64,000 nucleotides of DNA from an uncultured Bacteroides sp. (lineage in GTDB: Bacteria; Bacteroidota; Bacteroidia; Bacteroidales; Bacteroidaceae). The translations under genes and the position numbers were made by a program. The stretch lies in the NCBI GenBank assembly GCA_900544075.1, contig UQTJ01000009.1:1-64000 (forward strand), read 5' to 3'. The notes under the pieces were generated by a model. That model worked only from the letters and a program-made list of their open reading frames with translations, was not told the DNA's origin and searched no databases. This document shows positions 9,430 through 17,558 of this stretch, one piece after another (position 1 is the first letter of the stretch; each line of letters begins with the position of its first letter).

Positions 9430-11991
9430 ATGAACGGAATATCATACTCAAAAGAAGCTACAGACGTTATCAAATACAGCAAGGAGGAAGCTTACAGAAC
9501 AAATGCCACAAGCATTGGGCCGGAGCACATCCTGCTCGGCATAATCAGAAATGATGAAAGTAATGCCGCACAAATCCTAAAAGACTTATATGCCGACTTG
9601 AAAAAAATCAGAAAAGAGATAGAAGATGTATTGGAAAAGGAAACAGACAATCTAAACCTTCCTAAAACAGACATCAGAGATTTATACTTCGGAGAGAACT
9701 CCACAAGGATACTAAGACTCTGTTTTCTGGAATCCAAGCTCTACAACAAAGATTCAATCGGCTCTGAACACATTTTATTGGGAATTATGAAAGAAGAAAG
9801 AAATCAAGCTGCACAAATATTGATACAGAACAATATCACATACGACAAAGTAAAAAACAAGATAGCCGGGCATGATGCTCCGGTCCCTTCTTCAGGACTG
9901 AACTTTGACGAAGAAGAGGACGACGGAATAGAGCGTCGCGGAATGCAACGTCCGGGGCCATCGGGAATGTCGCCGAAAGGCAGTTCGGAATACACATCGC
10001 AGACATCAAAGAGCAAGAACGAACCGGGCGACAACAATCTCACCCTTCTGAACAAATACGGTACAGACCTTACGAAAGCTGCCATGGAAGGCAAATTGGA
10101 CAAGGTTATCGGACGCGAAAAGGAGATAGAGCGCGTAGCACAGATTCTGTCGAGAAGAAAGAAAAACAACCCTGTGCTGATAGGCGAACCCGGAGTGGGT
10201 AAATCGGCCATAGTAGAGGGATTGGCCACAAGAATTGCCGAAAAGAAAGTGCCGAGAACTCTGTTCGACAAGATTATAATTATGCTCGACCTCACCTCAC
10301 TTGTGGCAGGAACAAAATTCCGCGGAGAGTTTGAGGAAAGAATCGTAGGCGTAATAAAAGAGGCAAAAAGCAATCCTAACGTCATTCTCTTCATCGACGA
10401 GATACACACCATTATCGGAGCAGGTTCTGCTGCCGGTTCAATGGATGCCGCAAACATCCTCAAACCATCATTAGCAAGAGGAGAAATGCAGTGTATAGGT
10501 GCTACCACACTCGACGAATACAGAAAATCCATCGAGAAAGACGGCGCTCTGGAAAGAAGATTCCAGAAGGTTACTGTAGAGCCGACCACAAAGGAAGAAA
10601 CCCTGCAAATACTTATGAACATCAAGGAGCAGTACGAAGATTTCCATAACGTGAGATACACTGACGAGGCCATAAAATCATGTGTAGAACTGACTGACAG
10701 ATATATCACGGACAGATTCTTCCCTGACAAGGCCATTGATGCTATAGACGAGGCCGGCTCAAGAATACACCTTATGAATGTAGCCGTTCCGAAAGAGATA
10801 GAGGAACAGGAAAGACTTATCGAGGAAACGAAAGAGCATAAGAACGAAGCTATCAAACTGCAGAACTTCGAGATGGCAGCCGGGCTGAGAGATAAGGAAA
10901 AAGCCCTTCAGGCCGAACTGGAAAGAATGAAGCAGGAATGGACCGACAAGGCTAAGCAGAACCGTGAAACTGTCGACAGAGAGAACATCGAAGAGGTGGT
11001 TTCATTAATGTCCGGAGTACCATTGAAGAAAGTGGGAAGTTCGGAAGCCAGCAAACTGAAATCCATGCGCGAGAACCTTTCATCGAAGGTAATCGGCCAG
11101 GATGAAGCCGTGGAAAAGCTCGTAAAAGCCATCAAGCGTAACCGTGTGGGACTGAAGGACCCTAACAAACCAATAGGAACATTCCTGTTTACCGGCCCTA
11201 CAGGTGTGGGAAAAACCCATCTCGCCAAGACATTGGCAGAAGAGCTTTTCGGCACCAAGGATTCACTCATCCGCATAGACATGAGCGAATATATGGAAAA
11301 ATATGCCGTTTCAAGAATGGTGGGTGCACCTCCGGGATACGTGGGATATGATGAAGGCGGACAGCTCACAGAAAAGGTAAGACGCAAGCCCTACTCCATC
11401 GTCCTGCTCGACGAGATAGAGAAGGCACACCACGATGTATTCAACTTCCTGCTCCAAATCATGGACGAAGGACGTCTGACCGACAGCACCGGAAGAACAG
11501 TCGATTTCAAGAATACTGTTATAATAATGACTTCCAACGTCGGCAGCCGCCAGCTGAAGGATTTCGGCAAGGGTATAGGATTCAATGCCATAACAAGAAA
11601 AGACGATGATGAATACTCTAACGGTATCATCAGAAAGGCTCTTGAAAAGACATTCGCACCTGAGTTCATCAACAGACTGGACGACATAATACCTTTCAGA
11701 CAGCTTACGACTGACGACCTTGTCAGAATAACAGAAATAGAGCTGAAAGAACTGTTCAGAAGAATAGAGAAATTAGGCTTCTCAGTTTCAATAACCGACA
11801 AGGCCAAAGAATTCATAGCCCGCAAGGGTGAGGATGTACAATATGGCGCACGCCCTATCAAACGCGCCATCCAGAACCATATTGAAGACAAATTGGCCGA
11901 CTTCTTAGTAGAGAACGAACTGAAAGAAGGAAGTTCGATTATAATCGATACAGACCAGAGCGGAAATGAAACAATAATCAGCTCCATCTGA
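9430..11991 (+). CDS. clpC: ClpC-type AAA+ ATPase (Clp protease ATP-binding subunit)
   Basis: Starting at the ATG at 9430, which follows a strong promoter, the protein has 853 residues. The order is: Clp_N double repeat (about 3-145, with IGPEHILLGII and IGSEHILLGIM), first AAA+ module with Walker A GEPGVGKS near 251 and Walker B LFIDEIHT, a UVR/middle segment near 455-490, second AAA+ module with Walker A GPTGVGKT near 587, and an IGF tripeptide near 714 of the type that docks to ClpP. These features identify ClpC rather than ClpB or ClpA. It unfolds proteins for degradation by ClpP (not in this window). Confidence 0.96.
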   Translation: MNGISYSKEATDVIKYSKEEAYRTNATSIGPEHILLGIIRNDESNAAQILKDLYADLKKIRKEIEDVLEKETDNLNLPKTDIRDLYFGENSTRILRLCFLESKLYNKDSIGSEHILLGIMKEERNQAAQILIQNNITYDKVKNKIAGHDAPVPSSGLNFDEEEDDGIERRGMQRPGPSGMSPKGSSEYTSQTSKSKNEPGDNNLTLLNKYGTDLTKAAMEGKLDKVIGREKEIERVAQILSRRKKNNPVLIGEPGVGKSAIVEGLATRIAEKKVPRTLFDKIIIMLDLTSLVAGTKFRGEFEERIVGVIKEAKSNPNVILFIDEIHTIIGAGSAAGSMDAANILKPSLARGEMQCIGATTLDEYRKSIEKDGALERRFQKVTVEPTTKEETLQILMNIKEQYEDFHNVRYTDEAIKSCVELTDRYITDRFFPDKAIDAIDEAGSRIHLMNVAVPKEIEEQERLIEETKEHKNEAIKLQNFEMAAGLRDKEKALQAELERMKQEWTDKAKQNRETVDRENIEEVVSLMSGVPLKKVGSSEASKLKSMRENLSSKVIGQDEAVEKLVKAIKRNRVGLKDPNKPIGTFLFTGPTGVGKTHLAKTLAEELFGTKDSLIRIDMSEYMEKYAVSRMVGAPPGYVGYDEGGQLTEKVRRKPYSIVLLDEIEKAHHDVFNFLLQIMDEGRLTDSTGRTVDFKNTVIIMTSNVGSRQLKDFGKGIGFNAITRKDDDEYSNGIIRKALEKTFAPEFINRLDDIIPFRQLTTDDLVRITEIELKELFRRIEKLGFSVSITDKAKEFIARKGEDVQYGARPIKRAIQNHIEDKLADFLVENELKEGSSIIIDTDQSGNETIISSI

Positions 11992-12035
11992 TAAGGCTTA
12001 TATCACATATGGCGAAAACGCTTCGTCATTTAAAC

Positions 12036-12077
12036 AAAAACGCTTCGTCGTTCGATTTGAAACGACGAAGCGTTTTT
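12036..12077. terminator. Bidirectional terminator between clpC and ridA
   Basis: A 17-base perfect stem, AAAAACGCTTCGTCGTT (12036-12052) with its complement at 12061-12077, encloses an 8-base loop and ends in T runs. A second copy of the left arm (AAAACGCTTCGTCATT) lies just upstream at 12015-12030 and could compete for the right arm. Confidence 0.88.
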
Positions 12078-12104
12078 TATTTACTTAAATCCAGCCTTCC
12101 GATT

Positions 12105-12482
12105 TCATCTTACAGCGATGCACTCGATTTCCACCAAAGCACCCTTTGGCAAAGCCTTCACAGCCACAGCAGAGCGTGCAGGGAAAGCACCGTCAAAATA
12201 CTTGGCATACACAGCGTTCATATCTGCGAACAATGACATATCTGCAAGGAACACAGTAGTCTTCACCACATTTGCAGTTGTCAGACCGGCCTCAGCCAAT
12301 ACATTCTTTATGTTCTCAAAAACCTGTGTAGTCTGTTCCACGATTCCGCCTTCCACAAACTCACCTGTTGCAGGATTTACAGGAATCTGTCCTGACATAA
12401 AAACCATACCGTTGGCTTCGATAGCCTGGCTATAAGGACCGATAGCAGCCGGTGCCTTTTCTGTAAAAATTACCTTTTTCAT
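12105..12482 (-). CDS. ridA: RidA family enamine/imine deaminase
   Basis: 125 residues from the ATG at 12482 (MKKVIFTEKAPAAIGPYSQA). A start eight codons upstream is possible in frame but lacks the family's usual N-terminus. Family hallmarks are GPYSQAI, FMSGQIP, the active-site Arg in FPARSAVAV and the C-terminal VEIECIAV. RidA proteins trimerise and hydrolyse reactive enamine/imine intermediates such as 2-aminoacrylate produced by PLP enzymes. It is a single gene convergent with clpC. Confidence 0.94.
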   Translation of the reverse strand: MKKVIFTEKAPAAIGPYSQAIEANGMVFMSGQIPVNPATGEFVEGGIVEQTTQVFENIKNVLAEAGLTTANVVKTTVFLADMSLFADMNAVYAKYFDGAFPARSAVAVKALPKGALVEIECIAVR

Positions 12483-12829
12483 AAATTTCCGTATATTAAT
12501 ATTCAATTTGGGAGTGCTAAATTAGTACAAAATCCCGATTTTATGCAATCCAAAGGCAAAAAACAGGCAAAATAATTGCGAGGATGACAAAAAATATGTA
12601 TTTTTGTACTCTGTAAAGCAAAAGTCTGTAATCAGTTACGGCATTTGCCACAAAAATTCCAACAATATAAAAATCAGCAAATTATTTTAGTGTAAGATAT
12701 CCAAGAAGTATTTTACTCCATCTTCCTTATTATTTCAAAATCTCATTCTCGCAGACAAGGCAAGAGGAATAAAGACTTATAAAGGATACGACACACTCTA
12801 TAATATAACAAATTTATACACACACTTAT
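12483..12829. other. ridA-rho intergenic region with long rho leader
   Basis: No gene is visible in these 347 bases. It contains the rho promoter (12575-12606) and a leader of about 220 bases. Within the leader, 12711-12750 has no G on the plus strand and is rich in C and T, as expected of a Rho-loading (rut-like) region. Confidence 0.6.
12575..12606 (+). promoter_or_regulatory. Promoter of rho
   Basis: ATTG at 12575-12578, a 20-base spacer and TATTTTTG at 12599-12606. The predicted start near 12610-12613 leaves a leader of about 220 bases before the rho ATG, which is unusually long next to the other promoters here. Confidence 0.7.
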
Positions 12830-14938
12830 ATGTATAATATCATACAATTAAATGAAAAAGACCTGTCCGAACTGCAAGGAATAGCCAAAGAGTTGGGTCT
12901 GAAAAAAACAAGTGCGCTGAAAAAAGAAGAACTTGTTTACAAGATCCTTGACGAACAAGCTATTCAAAGCGCATCGCAGAAAGCAAACGACGGACAACCT
13001 AAAAAAAGAGCAAGAATCAGCGTAAAGAAAGAGGGGGATAAAGTTTATACAGCCACTAAAGACAAGGCTTTAAAACTTGAAGCCAACACTCCGGTACTGC
13101 AGACAAGAACAGTTTCCAAAGAATTTGCAGAAGCTCCAAGCACTCCGGTAGAAACTGTGGAAAATCCGGTAGCACCGGCAGTTACGGAAGAAAAGCCAAA
13201 AGCTAAAAGAGGCAGAAAACCCGGTTCGAAGAACAAATCCACATTAGAAAAAGAGGCTAAAGCCCAGGATTCTGCAGAAGTTACAAAAGCTGAACCAAGC
13301 AACAAGACCAAGGGCAAAGCAAAAAACGCCGCACCAAAGAAAGAAGTTCCGGTACCGGTATTTGACGATGATATGGAACTTCCTCCACTCGACCTAAAAA
13401 GCGGCGATGATTTTATTCCTATCGAAGACCTCCCTTCAGAAAAATTCGAGATTCCGACAGAACTGCTTGGTAAGTTTGAAGCCACCAAGGTTGAACCTCC
13501 TGTAATGCAACCACAGGAAAACAAGTTCCAGCAGAAACAGAAGAAAAACAACAAGAAGCAGCAGAACAAGGCTCAGAACAACAAACAGCAGAATAACGGC
13601 AAGCAGCAACAGAACAACGGCAAGCAACAGCCTGCAAACCAGCAGCAGAACAATAACCAGCAAGCAGAAGCTGCACAACAGCCAAACACTCAGCTTCCGG
13701 CCGTACAGCAGATTAAACTGCCTGCTCCTGACGAACAGCAACAGACAGCTGAAGCCACTACTGCACAACCTGCTCAAGAACCACAGCAACCGTCTAAACC
13801 TGCTGAAAAGATATACGATTTCGAAGACATAATCTCCGGCTCTGGCGTACTTGAAATCATGCCTGACGGATATGGTTTCCTTCGCTCATCAGACTACAAC
13901 TATCTTTCTTCACCGGACGATATATATGTATCTCAGTCGCAAATCAAGGCATACAGCCTCAAGACAGGCGACGTAGTGGAAGGTACAATCCGCCCTGCAA
14001 AAGAAGGAGAAAAATATTTCCCACTCGTAAAGGTAAACAAGATTAACGGTGCAGACCCTGCATTAGTGCGCGACCGTATTCCATTCGACCATCTGACTCC
14101 ATTGTTCCCGGACGAGAAATTCAAGCTCTGCAAGGGGTATAATGACAATTTGTCAGCCCGCGTAGTCGATATGTTCTCTCCTATCGGTAAAGGTCAGCGT
14201 GCACTTATCGTAGCACAGCCTAAGACAGGTAAGACCATCATCATGAAGGATATTGCAAATGCCATTGCAGAAAACCATCCTGAAGTATATATGATAATGC
14301 TTCTCATCGACGAACGTCCGGAAGAAGTGACAGATATGGCACGCAGCGTAAAAGCCGAAGTGATTGCTTCTACATTCGACGAGCCGGCAGAACGCCACGT
14401 GAAGATTGCAGGCATAGTGCTCGAGAAAGCTAAACGTATGGTTGAAAGCGGACACGATGTAGTGATATTCCTCGACTCTATCACACGCCTTGCACGTGCA
14501 TACAACACCGTATCTCCTGCATCCGGTAAGGTATTGTCGGGTGGTGTAGACGCAAACGCCCTCCACAAACCGAAACGTTTCTTCGGTGCCGCACGTAATA
14601 TCGAGGGTGGCGGTTCGCTCACTATCATCGCAACTGCCCTTATCGACACAGGCTCCAAGATGGACGAAGTTATCTTCGAAGAATTCAAGGGTACAGGTAA
14701 CATGGAATTGCAGCTTGACAGAAACTTGAGCAACAAGCGTATATTCCCTGCAGTGAACATCGTTGCGTCAAGCACTCGCCGCGACGACCTGCTGCTTGAC
14801 AAGACTACTCTCGACAGAATGTGGATTCTCCGCAAGTATCTGTCAGACATGAACCCTGTAGAAGCTATGGACTTCGTAAAAGACAGACTTGAAAAGACTA
14901 AGGACAACGAAGAGTTCCTGCTGAGCATGAATTCATAA
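12830..14938 (+). CDS. rho: Transcription termination factor Rho with long disordered insert
   Basis: 702 residues, against about 420 in E. coli. An N-terminal SAP-like helical domain (1-47, LNEKDLSELQGIAKELGLKK) is followed by a low-complexity insert from about 50 to 327: first Lys/Pro/Glu-rich with an AKRGRKPGSKNK motif, then strongly Gln/Asn/Lys-rich. The core resumes at residue 328 with the RNA-binding fold (SGSGVLEIMPDGYGFLRS) and the ATPase domain (Walker A AQPKTGKTII, Q-loop region LSGGVDANAL). Rho hexamers load on C-rich RNA and terminate transcription. Published work on Bacteroides thetaiotaomicron Rho reports that a comparable disordered region drives phase separation and matters for gut fitness; the same role here is an inference. 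Confidence 0.96.
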   Translation: MYNIIQLNEKDLSELQGIAKELGLKKTSALKKEELVYKILDEQAIQSASQKANDGQPKKRARISVKKEGDKVYTATKDKALKLEANTPVLQTRTVSKEFAEAPSTPVETVENPVAPAVTEEKPKAKRGRKPGSKNKSTLEKEAKAQDSAEVTKAEPSNKTKGKAKNAAPKKEVPVPVFDDDMELPPLDLKSGDDFIPIEDLPSEKFEIPTELLGKFEATKVEPPVMQPQENKFQQKQKKNNKKQQNKAQNNKQQNNGKQQQNNGKQQPANQQQNNNQQAEAAQQPNTQLPAVQQIKLPAPDEQQQTAEATTAQPAQEPQQPSKPAEKIYDFEDIISGSGVLEIMPDGYGFLRSSDYNYLSSPDDIYVSQSQIKAYSLKTGDVVEGTIRPAKEGEKYFPLVKVNKINGADPALVRDRIPFDHLTPLFPDEKFKLCKGYNDNLSARVVDMFSPIGKGQRALIVAQPKTGKTIIMKDIANAIAENHPEVYMIMLLIDERPEEVTDMARSVKAEVIASTFDEPAERHVKIAGIVLEKAKRMVESGHDVVIFLDSITRLARAYNTVSPASGKVLSGGVDANALHKPKRFFGAARNIEGGGSLTIIATALIDTGSKMDEVIFEEFKGTGNMELQLDRNLSNKRIFPAVNIVASSTRRDDLLLDKTTLDRMWILRKYLSDMNPVEAMDFVKDRLEKTKDNEEFLLSMNS

Positions 14939-14960
14939 TCGTCCAAATACAGATACAAAC

Positions 14961-15010
14961 AAAACAGCCATATCGCAATGTTCCAAAACGAAATGCGATA
15001 TGGCTGTTTT
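14961..15010. terminator. Bidirectional terminator between rho and the DUF3127-like gene
   Basis: AAAACAGCCATATCGCA (14961-14977) pairs perfectly with 14994-15010 across a 16-base loop. It is flanked by A- and T-rich tracts and serves two converging genes. Confidence 0.9.
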
Positions 15011-15030
15011 TGTCTGGCTTTCACAAATTA

Positions 15031-15417
15031 TCAGAATGGCAAATCATCCTTGTCGTCAGTAGCCGAGAAGTCAGCAGGAGGCACAGGAGCCGATGACACC
15101 GGAGGAAAAGAATAGTCAGCCGGCTGAGGCTGCATACCTGCATTCTGAGAAGGTCTTTCCACTTTCCACGCCCTGATACTGTTAAACCATCTGCCCTGCC
15201 ATTCGCGAGCGTCTATATCAAACGAAACTGTAAGTTCTTCACCTGCCTGTATATTGAACTGCTGGATTTTATCTTCACCAAACACATCAAAACACATCTT
15301 ACGAGGATACTGCTCGTTAGTTTCCAAAACATACTCCTGAGCCTTCCAGTTGTTGCCAGCTTTTGACACTCCACCACGCGGTTCAAGAACAGCAATAATT
15401 CTTCCTGTTATTTCCAT
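15031..15417 (-). CDS. DUF3127-like OB-fold protein with SSB-like acidic tail
   Basis: 128 residues. The N-terminal half (ITGRIIAVLEPRGG...NNWKAQEYVLETNE...FDVFGEDKIQQF) looks like the DUF3127 family, small OB-fold-like proteins of Bacteroidetes. A Pro/Gln-rich linker leads to the end DDKDDLPF. This closely resembles the C-terminal peptide of single-stranded DNA-binding protein (DDDIPF), which recruits repair and replication enzymes. The protein therefore probably binds single-stranded nucleic acid; this is inference. It converges on rho and sits beside dnaN. Confidence 0.8.
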   Translation of the reverse strand: MEITGRIIAVLEPRGGVSKAGNNWKAQEYVLETNEQYPRKMCFDVFGEDKIQQFNIQAGEELTVSFDIDAREWQGRWFNSIRAWKVERPSQNAGMQPQPADYSFPPVSSAPVPPADFSATDDKDDLPF

Positions 15418-15550
15418 AATTATTTTCTATTTGATTTGAGGTCACGAAATTACTCTTTTCCTTAGAAGTGAACTAATTTTTCACAATATTTTTTATCCGA
15501 AGAAAGTCATTTTTGTCAATCATTTGCTTTAGCCGAACAATCTTTTTTTG

Positions 15551-15558
15551 TAACTTTG
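15551..15558 (+). promoter_or_regulatory. -7 box of the dnaN promoter
   Basis: TAACTTTG matches the Bacteroides -7 consensus. No good -33 box is seen at the usual spacing; a TTTG at 15523-15526 is 24 bases away. The predicted leader is about 75 bases. Confidence 0.55.
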
Positions 15559-15639
15559 GCATTCGATTGTTTAACTAATTGCAGTTAATACTTTTGACAG
15601 GAAATAATAATTTAAAAAACATTTAATATAACATCAATC

Positions 15640-16764
15640 ATGAGATTTTTAGTTTCAAGCACAACATTATTCAGCCACTTGCAGGCTATCAGCCGTGTTA
15701 TCAATTCAAAAAACTCTCTTCCTATCCTTGACTGCATCCTGATAGAGCTTAACGACGGTACTATCACAATGACAGCTTCGGATAGCGAAACTACTCTGTC
15801 TACAAGCATCGAAGTCAGCGAATACGAAGGTGAAGGACGTTTTGCCATTTCATCGAAGACCATCCTCGAGGCTCTTAAGGAAAATCCGGAACAGCCGTTG
15901 AACTTCAATATCAACACTGAGACAATGGAGATTACTGTGAAATACCCTAACGGTAAATACAGCATGATGGCACAGAACGGCGACGAATATCCTCTGCCAA
16001 AACAGATGGGAAGCGAAGTCGTAAACCTGACAATGGCTGCCGACGTTATGCTTACAGGAATCAACAGATGTATCTTTGCTACTGCCGACGATGAACTTCG
16101 CCCTGTAATGAACGGTATCTACTTCGATATCAGCCAGCAGGATGTGACACTTGTTTCGTCAGACGGTCACAAGCTTGTACGCAACAAGTCTTTCGCTTCT
16201 ACAGGCAACGAAAAGGCTGCATTCATCCTTCCAAAGAAACCGTCAAACTTGCTTAAGAACTTGCTTCCTAAAGAACAGGGCGACGTACAGATTTGTTTTG
16301 ACGACAAGAACGCTATGTTCACAATGGAAAACTATCAGATGACTTGCCGTCTTATCGAAGGACGCTATCCTAACTACAACTCTGTTATCCCACAGAACAA
16401 TCCTCACAAGGCTGTAGTGGACCGCGCTATCTTCATCAGCGCATTGAAGCGTGTATCTGTATTCTCTTCTCAGGCAAGCAGCTTGATCAAACTCAGTCTG
16501 AAAGAGAACAGCATGACTATCTCAGCCCAGGACATCGACTTCTCTACTTCTGCCGAAGAAACTCTTATCTGCCAGTACGACGGAAAAGACATGAGCATCG
16601 GATTCAAATCGTCTTTCCTTATCGACATTCTGAACAATATCTCATCGCAGAATGTAATTATCGAACTGGCTGACCCATCAAGAGCCGGACTTATCGTTCC
16701 TGAAGAACAGGAAGAAAACGAAGACCTGCTGATGCTGCTCATGCCTATGATGCTTAACGATTAA
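15640..16764 (+). CDS. dnaN: DNA polymerase III beta sliding clamp
   Basis: 374 residues, the usual clamp length. It has the three-domain clamp pattern, with MRFLVSSTTLFSHLQAISRV at the start, SLPILDCILIEL, DDELRPVMNGIYFDI and VSSDGHKLV in the middle, and the C-terminal LLMLLMPMML that matches the clamp's usual end (LMPMRL). It forms a ring around DNA and tethers the polymerase. It probably starts an operon with the exonuclease, coaBC and recN genes, which follow at 2 to 10 bases. Confidence 0.97.
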   Translation: MRFLVSSTTLFSHLQAISRVINSKNSLPILDCILIELNDGTITMTASDSETTLSTSIEVSEYEGEGRFAISSKTILEALKENPEQPLNFNINTETMEITVKYPNGKYSMMAQNGDEYPLPKQMGSEVVNLTMAADVMLTGINRCIFATADDELRPVMNGIYFDISQQDVTLVSSDGHKLVRNKSFASTGNEKAAFILPKKPSNLLKNLLPKEQGDVQICFDDKNAMFTMENYQMTCRLIEGRYPNYNSVIPQNNPHKAVVDRAIFISALKRVSVFSSQASSLIKLSLKENSMTISAQDIDFSTSAEETLICQYDGKDMSIGFKSSFLIDILNNISSQNVIIELADPSRAGLIVPEEQEENEDLLMLLMPMMLND

Positions 16765-16774
16765 TCTTTTTATA

Positions 16775-17551
16775 ATGAAACTGAATCTTAAAAACCCTAT
16801 CGTTTTCTTCGATCTGGAAACTACAGGTACAAACATAACAAGCGACAGGATAGTGGAAATCTGCTATCTGAAAGTTTATCCTAACGGAAACGAAGAAAGC
16901 AAAACAATGAGAATAAATCCGGAAATGCATATTCCGGAATCTTCAACAGCCATCCACGGCATTACCGACGAGGATGTGGCGGACTGCCCTACTTTCAAGG
17001 AAGTGGCCACAAACATAGCAAAGGACTTTGAAGGTGCGGATATAGCAGGATTCAATTCCAACAGATTTGATGTTCCTGTCCTCGTCGAGGAATTTCTCAG
17101 AGCGGGTATCGACCTCGACCTTACTAAGAGAAAGTTTGTTGATGTACAGGTAATCTACCACAAGTTGGAACAGCGCACTCTGTCGGCTGCATACAAGTTC
17201 TACTGCGGAAAGAATCTGGAAGATGCACATACCGCTGAGGCTGACACAAGAGCTACCTACGAGGTTCTTAAGGCCCAGTTGGATATGTATCAGGACACTC
17301 TTCAGAACGACATCAGCTTCCTGTCGGAATATTCAAGCTATTCCAAGAACGTGGATTTCGCGGGAAGAATAGTTTACGATGACAACGGAGTAGAGGTATT
17401 CAACTTCGGTAAATACAAAGGCATGCCGGTAGCTGAGGTACTGAAAAAAGACATCGGATATTACGGATGGATTATGAACGGTGATTTCGCGCTGAACACA
17501 AAGAACGTGCTTACAAAAATCAGACTGAGAGAAACCGGAATGTTAAAATGA
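16775..17551 (+). CDS. DEDDh 3'-5' exonuclease (DnaQ-like) with C-terminal DUF3820-like domain
   Basis: 258 residues. The DEDDh exonuclease motifs are complete: FFDLETTG near residue 11 (Asp, Glu), IHGITDED, FNSNRFDVPVL (Asp) and AHTAEADTRAT (His and Asp). The C-terminal 60 residues (FNFGKYKGMPVAEVLKKDIG followed by YYGWIMNGDF) look like a DUF3820-type domain. It lies 10 bases after dnaN, so proofreading or repair is a reasonable guess, but epsilon-subunit function is not proven by sequence. Confidence 0.88.
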   Translation: MKLNLKNPIVFFDLETTGTNITSDRIVEICYLKVYPNGNEESKTMRINPEMHIPESSTAIHGITDEDVADCPTFKEVATNIAKDFEGADIAGFNSNRFDVPVLVEEFLRAGIDLDLTKRKFVDVQVIYHKLEQRTLSAAYKFYCGKNLEDAHTAEADTRATYEVLKAQLDMYQDTLQNDISFLSEYSSYSKNVDFAGRIVYDDNGVEVFNFGKYKGMPVAEVLKKDIGYYGWIMNGDFALNTKNVLTKIRLRETGMLK

Positions 17552-17558
17552 GACATCT

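Noticed and set aside
9804..10856. 350-residue open frame on the minus strand inside clpC
   Set aside because: Antisense to a complete AAA+ ATPase gene; Ser-rich composition is typical of reversed coding sequence.
14194..15024. 276-residue minus-strand frame over rho and its terminator
   Set aside because: It runs through the rho ATPase domain and a perfect bidirectional terminator hairpin; not a gene.
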